From NCBI GenBank assembly GCA_037893225.1, contig JAZGUH010000331.1, forward strand, positions 2,232,001 through 2,296,000: a stretch of DNA of 64,000 bases, written 5' to 3'. The notes below the pieces were generated by a model that had not been told where the DNA came from, made no database searches, and worked only from the letters and a program-made list of their open reading frames with translations. Shown piece by piece: positions 1 through 8,348 of the stretch (position 1 is its first letter; each line of letters starts with the position of its first letter). The DNA is from Hippasteria phrygiana. Taxonomy: Eukaryota > Echinodermata > Asteroidea > Valvatida > Goniasteridae. The position numbers and the translations under genes were made by a program.

Positions 1-67
1 ATATGAAATCATGCTGTAGGATGCGGGCTTAGATCAGCACAACAGACCTATGGTGTTTTGTAGACGA
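1..67 (+). other. Partial L exon-like segment at window start
   Basis: The window opens inside an L copy, at the ATATGAAATCATGC that corresponds to base 1335 of the next unit. It runs to the GTAAGT at 68-73. The acceptor side lies outside the window. Confidence 0.8.
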
Positions 68-79
68 GTAAGTCTAACA

Positions 80-119
80 CTCTCTCTATCTATCTCTGTC
101 TCTCTATCTCTTACTCTCA
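80..119 (+). repeat. TC-rich microsatellite after the L donor
   Basis: This is an imperfect CT/TATC tract starting ACTCTCTCTATCTATC and continuing through GTCTCTCTATCTCTTACTCTCA. It begins about 7 bases after the GTAAGT of module L and is present in every L copy. Copies near 39814, 40947, 44128, 52044 and 55741 read TATATCTT at the end instead of TATCTCTT, which marks a separate junction class. Confidence 0.9.
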
Positions 120-153
120 CATTCTAACCCGAACACAAGCACTCTCACTCTAA

Positions 154-351
154 GGGCCATGTCACACAGGACAATTTTCAGGCAATCGGGTCCAACCAAA
201 TTCCACATAGAAAAACATGGAATTTTGTATTTTCACCAAACTGTCTTAAGAAGAAAAATGTCTTTATTGCACTTGAAGAATTTCTTTTCGGCTGCAGCGC
301 TGTTACTTGCCCACAAATTGCTTGTTAAAATTGCATTGTGTAACAAGGCCC
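154..351 (+). mobile_element. MITE-like element, reference copy (type a)
   Basis: The element starts GGGCCATGTCACACAGGACA and ends TGTGTAACAAGGCCC. The reverse complement of the right end begins GGGCCTTGTTACACAATGCA. The first 25 bases of the two ends match at 20 positions, and the match continues as CAGGCAAT against CAAGCAAT, giving terminal inverted repeats of about 33 bp. TAA flanks both sides (151-153 and 352-354), as expected of a 3-bp target duplication. Length, inverted repeats, GGGCC termini and the TAA flank resemble non-autonomous PIF/Harbinger (Tourist-like) MITEs; the superfamily is an inference. It encodes no transposase. Internal palindromes include TCTTAAGA and CAGCGCTG. An ATG at 159 opens a frame that simply runs on into the minisatellite, so it is not treated as a gene. 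Type a carries ACATGGAATTTTGTATTTTC in the middle and usually follows module L. Confidence 0.75.
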
Positions 352-365
352 TAACTCTAGCACTC

Positions 366-575
366 TTAAAACCCGCACCCTTAAAACCCGCACCCTTAAA
401 ACCCGCACCCTTAAAACCCGCACCCTTAAAACCCGCACCCTTAAAACCCGCACCCTTAAAACCCGCACTCTTAAAACCCGCACCCTTAAAACCCGCACCC
501 TTAAAACCCGCACCCTTAAAACCCGCACCCTTAAAACCCGCACCCTTAAAACCTGCACCCTTAAAACCCGCACCC
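366..575 (+). repeat. 15-bp minisatellite, 14 units (reference array)
   Basis: There are fourteen uninterrupted units of TTAAAACCCGCACCC. One unit ends CACTC instead of CACCC, and one has CCTGCA in place of CCCGCA. The array begins 14 bases after the MITE and ends where ATCTCTTACTCTCAC starts. The opposite strand reads GGGTGCGGGTTTTAA per unit, so any two adjacent consensus units give four G-triplets with loops of 3, 6 and 3, which fits the standard quadruplex pattern. The unit is five codons long, so all frames tend to stay open. Confidence 0.95.
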
Positions 576-623
576 ATCTCTTACTCTCACATTCTAACCC
601 GAACACAAGCACTCTTACTCTAA
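576..623 (+). repeat. Internal linker between array and next MITE
   Basis: These 48 bases begin ATCTCTTACTCTCACATTCT, continue AACCCGAACACAAGCACTC and end TTACTCTAA directly before GGGCC. The linker separates each minisatellite from the following MITE, and a near-identical version follows the L microsatellite. The end supplies the left TAA flank of the MITE. A few copies read CTGA instead of CTAA before the MITE (copies starting 44618, 59971 and 62891). Confidence 0.85.
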
Positions 624-821
624 GGGCCATGTCACACAGGAAAATTTTCAGGCAATCGGGTCCAACCAAATTCCACATAGAAAAACAGGGAATTCTTTTA
701 TTTTCACCAAACGTCTTAAGAAGAAAAATGTCTTTATTGCACTTGAAGAATTTTTTTTCGGCTGCAGCGCTGTTACTTGCCCACAAATTGCTTGTTAAAA
801 TTGCATTGTGTAACAAGGCCC
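624..821 (+). mobile_element. MITE-like element, type b with 1-bp deletion
   Basis: This is the same element as at 154-351 but of a second subtype. Its middle reads CAGGGAATTCTTTTATTTTC, one base longer than type a, and it lacks one T before GTCTTAAG, so the length is again 198. The left end has GGAAAATTTT where the reference copy has GGACAATTTT. The missing T recurs in copies starting at 5724, 12284, 16274, 24776, 32303, 38287, 38742, 40242, 41346, 47838, 49941, 52989, 56656, 58328 and 61248, which marks a lineage. TAA flanks are retained. Confidence 0.75.
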
Positions 822-835
822 TAACTCTAGCACTC

Positions 836-1165
836 TTAAAACCCGCACTCTTAAAACCCGCACTCTTAAAACCCGCACTCTTAAAACCCGCACTCTTAAA
901 ACCCGCACTCTTAAAACCCGCACTCTTAAAACCCGCACTCTTAAAACCCGCACTCTTAAAACCCGCACTCTTAAAACCCGCACTCTTAAAACCCGCACCC
1001 TTCAAACCCGCACCCTTCAAACCCGCACCCTTCAAACCCGCACCCTTAAAACCCGCACCCTTAAAACCCGCACCCTTAAAACCCGCACCCTTAAAACCCG
1101 CACCCTTAAAACCCGCACCCTTAAAACCCGCACCCTTAAAACCCGCACCCTTAAAACCCGCACCC
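836..1165 (+). repeat. 15-bp minisatellite, 22 units with ordered variants
   Basis: The twenty-two units are ordered by type: a run of CACTC-ending units first, then three units with TTCAAA, then plain TTAAAACCCGCACCC units. The same ordered array of identical length follows the MITEs at 5724, 12284 and 16274, and a 20-unit form follows those at 24776 and 32303. The number of TTCAAA units differs between copies (3, 1, 4, 1, 2, 2). The array ends in the terminal linker TTAACTCAAACCC. Confidence 0.95.
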
Positions 1166-1237
1166 TTAACTCAAACCCTTAACTCTAACAACTAATTTGA
1201 ACACCCCTAACTCCCTTACTCTATTTTTCCATCAACT

Positions 1238-1265
1238 CCAGGAGAGATCAACCTCCGGCTCCTGG
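1238..1265 (+). other. Inverted repeat over the L acceptor site
   Basis: CCAGGAG (1238-1244) is exactly complementary to CTCCTGG (1259-1265), with a 14-base loop between them. The left arm contains the AG of the putative splice acceptor. The arrangement repeats in the L copies. Whether it forms in RNA is unknown. Confidence 0.6.
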
Positions 1266-1401
1266 CTGTTCAAGACCTCGAGGCCATACAAGATTATCCT
1301 GGACAGAACTGAAAGGCCTAGTGAGATAGAGAGCATATGAAATCATGCTGTAGGATGCGGGCTTAGATCAGCACAACAGACCTATGGTGTTTTGTAGACG
1401 A
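1242..1401 (+). other. Exon-like segment of module L (reference copy)
   Basis: This 160-bp non-repetitive segment follows CTATTTTTCCATCAACTCCAG, a plausible 3' splice site, and precedes GTAAGTCTAAC, a strong 5' splice-site match. It has no extended frame: the longest plus-strand frame runs 32 codons from the first base to a TGA, the other two stop sooner, and the protein is not recognised. A non-coding exon, an old gene fragment or chance are all possible. The remaining copies start at 2352, 3462, 5008, 6342, 7086, 8256, 11568, 12902, 14012, 15558, 16892, 17987, 20573, 24060, 25364, 28100, 31587, 32891, 34001, 38041, 39616, 40750, 42781, 43931, 45493, 49284, 51847, 54379 and 55544. I saw GTAAGT intact in every complete copy. 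Confidence 0.4.
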
Positions 1402-2444
1402 GTAAGTCTAACACTCTCTCTATCTATCTCTGTCTCTCTATCTCTTACTCTCACATTCTAACCCGAACACAAGCACTCTCACTCTAAGGGCCATGTCACA
1501 CAGGACAATTTTCAGGCAATCGGGTCCAACCAAATTCCACATAGAAAAACATGGAATTTTGTATTTTCACCAAATTGTCTTAAGAAGAAAAATGTCTTTT
1601 TTGCACTTTAAGAATTTCTTTTCGGCTGCAGCGCTGTTACTTGCCCACAAATTGCTTGTTAAAATTGCATTGTGTAACAAGGCCCTAACTCTAGCACTCT
1701 TAAAACCCGCACTCTTAAAACCCGCACCCTTAAAACCCGCACCCTTAAAACCCGCACCCTTAAAACCCGCACCCTTAAAACTCGCACCCTTAAAACCCGC
1801 ACCCTTAAAACCCGCACCCTTAAAACATGCACCCTTAAAACATGCACCCTTAAAACCCGCACCCTTAAAACCTGCACCCTTAAAACCCGCACCCTTAAAA
1901 CCTGCACCCTTAAAACCTGCACCCATCTCTTACTCTCACATTCTAACCCGAACACAAGCACTCTTACTCTAAGGGCCATGTCACACAGGAAAATTTTCAG
2001 GCAATCGGGTCCAACCAAATTCCACATAGAAAAACAAGGAATTCTTTTATTTGCACCAAACTGTCTTAAGAAGAAAAATGTCTTTATTGCACTTGAAGAA
2101 TTTCTTTTCGGCTGCAGCGCTGCTACTTGCCCACAAATTGCTTGTTAAAATTGCATTGTGTAACAAGGCCCTAACTCTAGCACTCTTAAAACCTGCACTC
2201 TTAAAACCCGCACCCTTAAAACCCGCACTCTTAAAACCCGCACCCTTAAAACCCGCACCCTTAAAACCCGCACCCTTAACTCAAACCCTTAACTCTAACA
2301 ACTAATTTGAACACCCCTAACTCCCTTACTCTATTTTTCCATCAACTCCAGGAGAGATCAACCTCCGGCTCCTGGCTGTTCAAGACCTCGAGGCCATACA
2401 AGATTATCCTGGACAGAACTGAAAGGCCTAGTGAGATAGAGAGC
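1335..2444 (+). repeat. Higher-order unit 2 (1,110 bp)
   Basis: MITEs start at 1488 and 1973, with arrays of 15 and 6 units. The first array holds a CTCGCA unit and a pair of ACATGCACCC units. L reads GCGGGCTTAG. The unit after it is an almost identical direct copy. Confidence 0.95.
1973..2171 (+). mobile_element. MITE-like element, GCTGCTAC subtype (199 bp)
   Basis: This copy has the undeleted type b middle and is 199 bp long. It carries GCTGCTAC where nearly all other copies read GCTGTTAC. The same base marks the copies starting at 3083, 7832, 13633, 17608, 26095 and 33622. All but the chimeric copy at 26095 are second in their unit and are followed by a short terminal array of 6 to 9 units. 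The base is therefore a useful tracer for recombination joints. Confidence 0.75.
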
Positions 2445-3554
2445 ATATGAAATCATGCTGTAGGATGCGGGATTAGATCAGCACAACAGACCTATGGTGT
2501 TTTGTAGACGAGTAAGTCTAACACTCTCTCTATCTATCTCTGTCTCTCTATCTCTTACTCTCACATTCTAACCCGAACACAAGCACTCTCACTCTAAGGG
2601 CCATGTCACACAGGACAATTTTCAGGCAATCGGGTCCAACCAAATTCCACATAGAAAAACATGGAATTTTGTATTTTCACCAAATTGTCTTAAGAAGAAA
2701 AATGTCTTTTTTGCACTTTAAGAATTTCTTTTCGGCTGCAGCGCTGTTACTTGCCCACAAATTGCTTGTTAAAATTGCATTGTGTAACAAGGCCCTAACT
2801 CTAGCACTCTTAAAACCCGCACTCTTAAAACCCGCACCCTTAAAACCCGCACCCTTAAAACCCGCACCCTTAAAACCCGCACCCTTAAAACTCGCACCCT
2901 TAAAACCCGCACCCTTAAAACCCGCACCCTTAAAACATGCACCCTTAAAACATGCACCCTTAAAACCCGCACCCTTAAAACCTGCACCCTTAAAACCCGC
3001 ACCCTTAAAACCTGCACCCTTAAAACCTGCACCCATCTCTTACTCTCACATTCTAACCCGAACACAAGCACTCTTACTCTAAGGGCCATGTCACACAGGA
3101 AAATTTTCAGGCAATCGGGTCCAACCAAATTCCACATAGAAAAACAAGGAATTCTTTTATTTGCACCAAACTGTCTTAAGAAGAAAAATGTCTTTATTGC
3201 ACTTGAAGAATTTCTTTTCGGCTGCAGCGCTGCTACTTGCCCACAAATTGCTTGTTAAAATTGCATTGTGTAACAAGGCCCTAACTCTAGCACTCTTAAA
3301 ACCTGCACTCTTAAAACCCGCACCCTTAAAACCCGCACTCTTAAAACCCGCACCCTTAAAACCCGCACCCTTAAAACCCGCACCCTTAACTCAAACCCTT
3401 AACTCTAACAACTAATTTGAACACCCCTAACTCCCTTACTCTATTTTTCCATCAACTCCAGGAGAGATCAACCTCCGGCTCCTGGCTGTTCAAGACCTCG
3501 AGGCCATACAAGATTATCCTGGACAGAACTGAAAGGCCTAGTGAGATAGAGAGC
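2445..3554 (+). repeat. Higher-order unit 3 (1,110 bp), direct copy of unit 2
   Basis: MITEs start at 2598 and 3083, arrays of 15 and 6 units. The body matches unit 2 at an offset of 1,110 bp, but L reads GCGGGATTAG like the next unit. This fits a tandem duplication with the exchange point in L or just after it. Confidence 0.95.
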
Positions 3555-5100
3555 ATATGAAATCATGCTGTAGGATGCGGGATTAGATCAGCACAACAGA
3601 CCTATGGTGTTTTGTAGACGAGTAAGTCTAACACTCTCTCTATCTATCTCTGTCTCTCTATCTCTTACTCTCACATTCTAACCCGAACACAAGCACTCTC
3701 ACTCTAAGGGCCATGTCACACAGGACAATTTTCAGGCAATCGGGTCCAACCAAATTCCACATAGAAAAACATGGAATTTTGTATTTTCACCAAATTGTCT
3801 TAAGAAGAAAAATGTCTTTATTGCACTTGAAGAATTTCTTTTCGGCTGCAGCGCTGTTACTTGCCCACAAATTGCTTGTTAAAATTCCATTGTGTAACAA
3901 GGCCCTAACTCTAGCACTCTTAAAACCCGCACCCTTAAAACCCGCACCCTTAAAACCCGCACCCTTAAAACCCGCACCCTTAAAACCTGCACCCGTAAAA
4001 CCCGCACCCATCTCTTACTCTCACATTCTAACCCGAACACAAGCACTCTTACTCTAAGGGCCATGTCACACAGGAAAATGTTCAGGCAATCGGGTCCAAC
4101 CAAATTCCACATAGAAAAACAGGGAATTCTTTTATTTTCACCAAACTGTCTTAAGAAGAAAAATGTCTTTACTGCACTTGAAGAATTTCTTTTCGGCTGC
4201 AGCGCTGTTACTTGCCCACAAATTGCTTGTTAAAATTGCATTGTGTAACAAGGCCCTAACTCTAGCACTCTTTAAACCCGCACTCTTAAAACCCGCACCC
4301 TTAAAACCCGCACCCTTAAAACCCGCACCCTTAAAACCCGCACCCTTAAAACCCGCACCCTTAAAACCCGCACCCATCTCTTACTCTCACATTCTAACCC
4401 GAACACAAGCACTCTTACTCTAAGGGCCATGTCACACAGGAAAATTTTCAGGCAATCGGGTCCAACCAAATTCCACATAGAAAAACAGGGAATTCTTCTA
4501 TTTTCACCAAACTGTCTTAAGAAGAAAAATGTCTTTACTGTACTTTAAGAATTTCTTTTCGGCTGCAGCGCTGTTACTTGCCCACAAATTGCTTGTTAAA
4601 ATTGCATTGTGTAACAAGGCCCTAACTCTAGCACTCTTAAAACCCGCACTCTTAAAACCCGCACTCTTAAAACCCGCACCCTTAAAACCTGCACCCTTAA
4701 AACCCGCACCCTTAAAACCCGCACCCTTAAAACCCGCACCCTTAAAACCCGCACCCTTAAAACCCGCACCCTTAAAACCCGCACCCTTAAAACATGCACC
4801 CTTAAAACATGCACCCTTAAAACCCGCACCCTTAAAACCCGCACCCTTAAAACCCGCACCCTTAAAACCCGCACCCTTAAAACCCACACCCTTAAAACCC
4901 GCACCCTAACTCGAACCTTAACCCAAACACTTGCACTCAAACCCTTAACTCTAACAACTAATTTGAACACCCCTAACTCCCTTACTCTATTTTTCCATCA
5001 ACTCCAGGAGAGATCAACCTCCGGCTCCTGGCTGTTCAAGACCTCGAGGCCATACAAGATTATCCTGGACAGAACTGAAAGGCCTAGTGAGATAGAGAGC
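3555..5100 (+). repeat. Higher-order unit 4 (1,546 bp)
   Basis: MITEs start at 3708, 4058 and 4424, with arrays of 6, 7 and 18 units. The first MITE has TTAAAATTCC near its right end where most have TTAAAATTGC. The 18-unit array contains two ACATGCACCC units and one CCCACACCC unit. It ends with the long telomere-like linker. It is matched by 14105-15650, also 1,546 bp. Confidence 0.95.
4907..4990 (+). repeat. Telomere-like terminal linker (long form)
   Basis: The linker can be read as degenerate hexamers of the CCCTAA type: CCCTAA CTCGAA CCTTAA, then CCCAAA CACTTG, then CCCTTAACTCTAAC and CACCCCTAACTCCC. It joins the last minisatellite unit to module L. A shorter form beginning TTAACTCAAACCC serves the same place in units such as 1-1334 and 1335-2444. 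Most copies from 37.9 kb onward use the long form with CTCGCTTACTC. The relation to telomere repeat is by resemblance only. Confidence 0.6.
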
Positions 5101-6434
5101 ATATGAAATCATGCTGTAGGATGCGGGCTTAGATCAGCACAACAGACCTATGGTGTTTTGTAGACGAGTAAGTCTAACACTCTCTCTATCTATCTCTGTC
5201 TCTCTATCTCTTACTCTCACATTCTAACCCGAACACAAGCACTCTCACTCTAAGGGCCATGTCACACAGGACAATTTTCAGGCAATCGGGTCCAACCAAA
5301 TTCCACATAGAAAAACATGGAATTTTGTATTTTCACCAAACTGTCTTAAGAAGAAAAATGTCTTTATTGCACTTGAAGAATTTCTTTTCGGCTGCAGCGC
5401 TGTTACTTGCCCACAAATTGCTTGTTAAAATTGCATTGTGTAACAAGGCCCTAACTCTAGCACTCTTAAAACCCGCACCCTTAAAACCCGCACCCTTAAA
5501 ACCCGCACCCTTAAAACCCGCACCCTTAAAACCCGCACCCTTAAAACCCGCACCCTTAAAACCCGCACTCTTAAAACCCGCACCCTTAAAACCCGCACCC
5601 TTAAAACCCGCACCCTTAAAACCCGCACCCTTAAAACCCGCACCCTTAAAACCTGCACCCTTAAAACCCGCACCCATCTCTTACTCTCACATTCTAACCC
5701 GAACACAAGCACTCTTACTCTAAGGGCCATGTCACACAGGAAAATTTTCAGGCAATCGGGTCCAACCAAATTCCACATAGAAAAACAGGGAATTCTTTTA
5801 TTTTCACCAAACGTCTTAAGAAGAAAAATGTCTTTATTGCACTTGAAGAATTTTTTTTCGGCTGCAGCGCTGTTACTTGCCCACAAATTGCTTGTTAAAA
5901 TTGCATTGTGTAACAAGGCCCTAACTCTAGCACTCTTAAAACCCGCACTCTTAAAACCCGCACTCTTAAAACCCGCACTCTTAAAACCCGCACTCTTAAA
6001 ACCCGCACTCTTAAAACCCGCACTCTTAAAACCCGCACTCTTAAAACCCGCACTCTTAAAACCCGCACTCTTAAAACCCGCACTCTTAAAACCCGCACCC
6101 TTCAAACCCGCACCCTTAAAACCCGCACCCTTAAAACCCGCACCCTTAAAACCCGCACCCTTAAAACCCGCACCCTTAAAACCCGCACCCTTAAAACCCG
6201 CACCCTTAAAACCCGCACCCTTAAAACCCGCACCCTTAAAACCCGCACCCTTAAAACCCGCACCCTTAACTCAAACCCTTAACTCTAACAACTAATTTGA
6301 ACACCCCTAACTCCCTTACTCTATTTTTCCATCAACTCCAGGAGAGATCAACCTCCGGCTCCTGGCTGTTCAAGACCTCGAGGCCATACAAGATTATCCT
6401 GGACAGAACTGAAAGGCCTAGTGAGATAGAGAGC
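5101..6434 (+). repeat. Higher-order unit 5 (1,334 bp)
   Basis: MITEs start at 5254 and 5724, arrays of 14 and 22 units. It equals unit 1 in length and layout. The second array has one TTCAAA unit where unit 1 has three. Confidence 0.95.
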
Positions 6435-7178
6435 ATATGAAATCATGCTGTAGGATGCGGGCTTAGATCAGCACAACAGACCTATGGTGTTTTGTAAACG
6501 AGTAAGTCTAACACTCTCTCTATCTATCTCTGTCTCTCTATCTCTTACTCTCACATTCTAACCCGAACACAAGCACTCTCACTCTAAGGGCCATGTCACA
6601 CAGGACAATTTTCAGGCAATCGGGTCCAACCAAATTCCACATAGAAAAACATGGAATTTTGTATTTTCACCAAATTGTCTTAAGAAGAAAAATGTCTTTA
6701 CTGCACTTTAAGAATTTCTTTTCGGCTGCAGCGCTGTTACTTGCCCACAAATTGCTTGTTAAAATTGCATTGTGTAACAAGGCCCTAACTCTAGCACTCT
6801 TAAAACCCGCACTCTTAAAACCCGCACCCTTAAAACCCGCACCCTTAAAACCCGCACCCTTAAAACCCGCACCCTTAAAACCCGCACCCTTAAAACCCGC
6901 ACCCTTAAAACCCGCACCCTTAAAACATGCACCCTTAAAACATGCACCCTTAAAACCCGCACCCTTAAAACCCGCACCCTTAAAACCCGCACCCTTAAAA
7001 CCCGCACCCTTAACTCAAACCCTTAACTCTAACAACTAATTTGAACACCCCTAACTCCCTTACTCTATTTTTCCATCAACTCCAGGAGAGATCAACCTCC
7101 GGCTCCTGGCTGTTCAAGACCTCGAGGCCATACAAGATTATCCTGGACAGAACTGAAAGGCCTAGTGAGATAGAGAGC
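6435..7178 (+). repeat. Higher-order unit 6 (744 bp), shortest
   Basis: A single MITE at 6588 with one 14-unit array, going straight to the short terminal linker. It is the only unit with one MITE cycle. L carries GTAAACGAG in place of GTAGACGAG, shared only with the L at 16985. Confidence 0.95.
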
Positions 7179-8348
7179 ATATGAAATCATGCTGTAGGAT
7201 GCGGGCTTAGATCAGCACAACAGACCTATGGTGTTTTGTAGACGAGTAAGTCTAACACTCTCTCTATCTATCTCTGTCTCTCTATCTCTTACTCTCACAT
7301 TCTAACCCGAACACAAGCACTCTCACTCTAAGGGCCATGTCACACAGGACAATTTTCAGGCAATCGGGTCCAACCAAATTCCACATAGAAAAACATGGAA
7401 TTTTGTATTTTCACCAAATTGTCTTAAGAAGAAAAATGTCTTTACTGCACTTTAAGAATTTCTTTTCGGCTGCAGCGCTGTTACTTGCCCACAAATTGCT
7501 TGTTAAAATTGCATTGTGTAACAAGGCCCTAACTCTAGCACTCTTAAAACCCGCACTCTTAAAACCCGCACCCTTAAAACCCGCACCCTTAAAACCCGCA
7601 CCCTTAAAACCCGCACCCTTAAAACCCGCACCCTTAAAACCCGCACCCTTAAAACCCGCACCCTTAAAACATGCACCCTTAAAACATGCACCCTTAAAAC
7701 CCGCACCCTTAAAACCCGCACCCTTAAAACCTGCACCCTTAAAACCCGCACCCTTAAAACCTGCACCCTTAAAACCTGCACCCATCTCTTACTCTCACAT
7801 TCTAACCCGAACACAAGCACTCTTACTCTAAGGGCCATGTCACACAGGAAAATTTTCAGGCAATCGGGTCCAACCAAATTCCACATAGAAAAACAAGGAA
7901 TTCTTTTATTTTCACCAAACTGTCTTAAGAAGAAAAATGTCTTTATTGCACTTGAAGAATTTCTTTTCGGCTGCAGCGCTGCTACTTGCCCACAAATTGC
8001 TTGTTAAAATTGCATTGTGTAACAAGGCCCTAACTCTAGCACTCTTAAAACCTGCACTCTTAAAACCTGCACTCTTAAAACCCGCACTCTTAAAACCCGC
8101 ACTCTTAAAACCCGCACCCTTAAAACCCGCACTCTTAAAACCCGCACCCTTAAAACCCGCACCCTTAAAACCTGCACCCTTAACTCAAACCCTTAACTCT
8201 AACAACTAATTTGAACACCCCTAACTCCCTTACTCTATTTTTCCATCAACTCCAGGAGAGATCAACCTCCGGCTCCTGGCTGTTCAAGACCTCGAGGCCA
8301 TACAAGATTATCCTGGACAGAACTGAAAGGCCTAGTGAGATAGAGAGC
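7179..8348 (+). repeat. Higher-order unit 7 (1,170 bp)
   Basis: MITEs start at 7332 and 7832, arrays of 16 and 9 units. It is a longer relative of units 2 and 3. The second MITE is of the GCTGCTAC subtype and its array starts with two CCTGCACTC units. Confidence 0.95.

Larger units (their letters stand above)
1..1334 (+). repeat. Higher-order unit 1 (1,334 bp)
   Basis: L tail, then MITEs starting at 154 and 624 followed by arrays of 14 and 22 units, then the short terminal linker and the next L. It matches the units at 5101, 11661 and 15651, all exactly 1,334 bp. The units at 24153 and 31680 are two 15-bp units shorter. Confidence 0.95.

Noticed and set aside
147..359. A 6-bp target duplication ACTCTA around the MITE
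   Set aside because: ACTCTA stands on both sides, but the host linker is itself a CTCTAA-like repeat, so a longer match is expected by chance. TAA is the simplest duplication consistent with the inverted-repeat ends.
159..365. MITE-encoded peptide starting MSHRTIFRQSG as a conserved small protein
   Set aside because: The ATG lies 5 bases inside the inverted repeat. Subtypes differ by 1-bp insertions and deletions that change the frame, and many copies start instead at an internal ATG. It looks like passive translation of a non-coding element.
366..575. CRISPR array
   Set aside because: Units of 15 bp are contiguous with no unique spacers, there are no cas genes, and the context is a eukaryotic-type satellite.
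325..1035. Minus-strand frame of 236 codons with GFKSA and RVLRV repeats
   Set aside because: It crosses two minisatellites and a MITE and stays open because of the 15-bp period and a 1-bp deletion in the MITE that keeps frame. There is no domain, no start context and no conservation beyond the DNA repeat.
629..1195. Long plus-strand frames such as the 188-codon one with an LKPAP pentapeptide repeat
   Set aside because: The unit is 15 bp, so any frame without a stop in one unit stays open. Open frames exist on both strands over the same DNA, differ in length with array copy number, and end in the linkers. The amino-acid repeat only mirrors the DNA repeat.
1269..1277. Pol III B box (GTTCAAGAC) suggesting a tRNA-derived SINE in module L
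   Set aside because: The nine bases fit the B-box pattern but no A box lies at a suitable distance upstream and no SINE tail or terminator follows. A chance match is likely.
1242..1340. Module L as a protein-coding exon
   Set aside because: All three forward frames stop within the segment. Most L differences are too few to judge constraint, and one lineage has a 2-bp insertion. Kept only as an exon-like segment.
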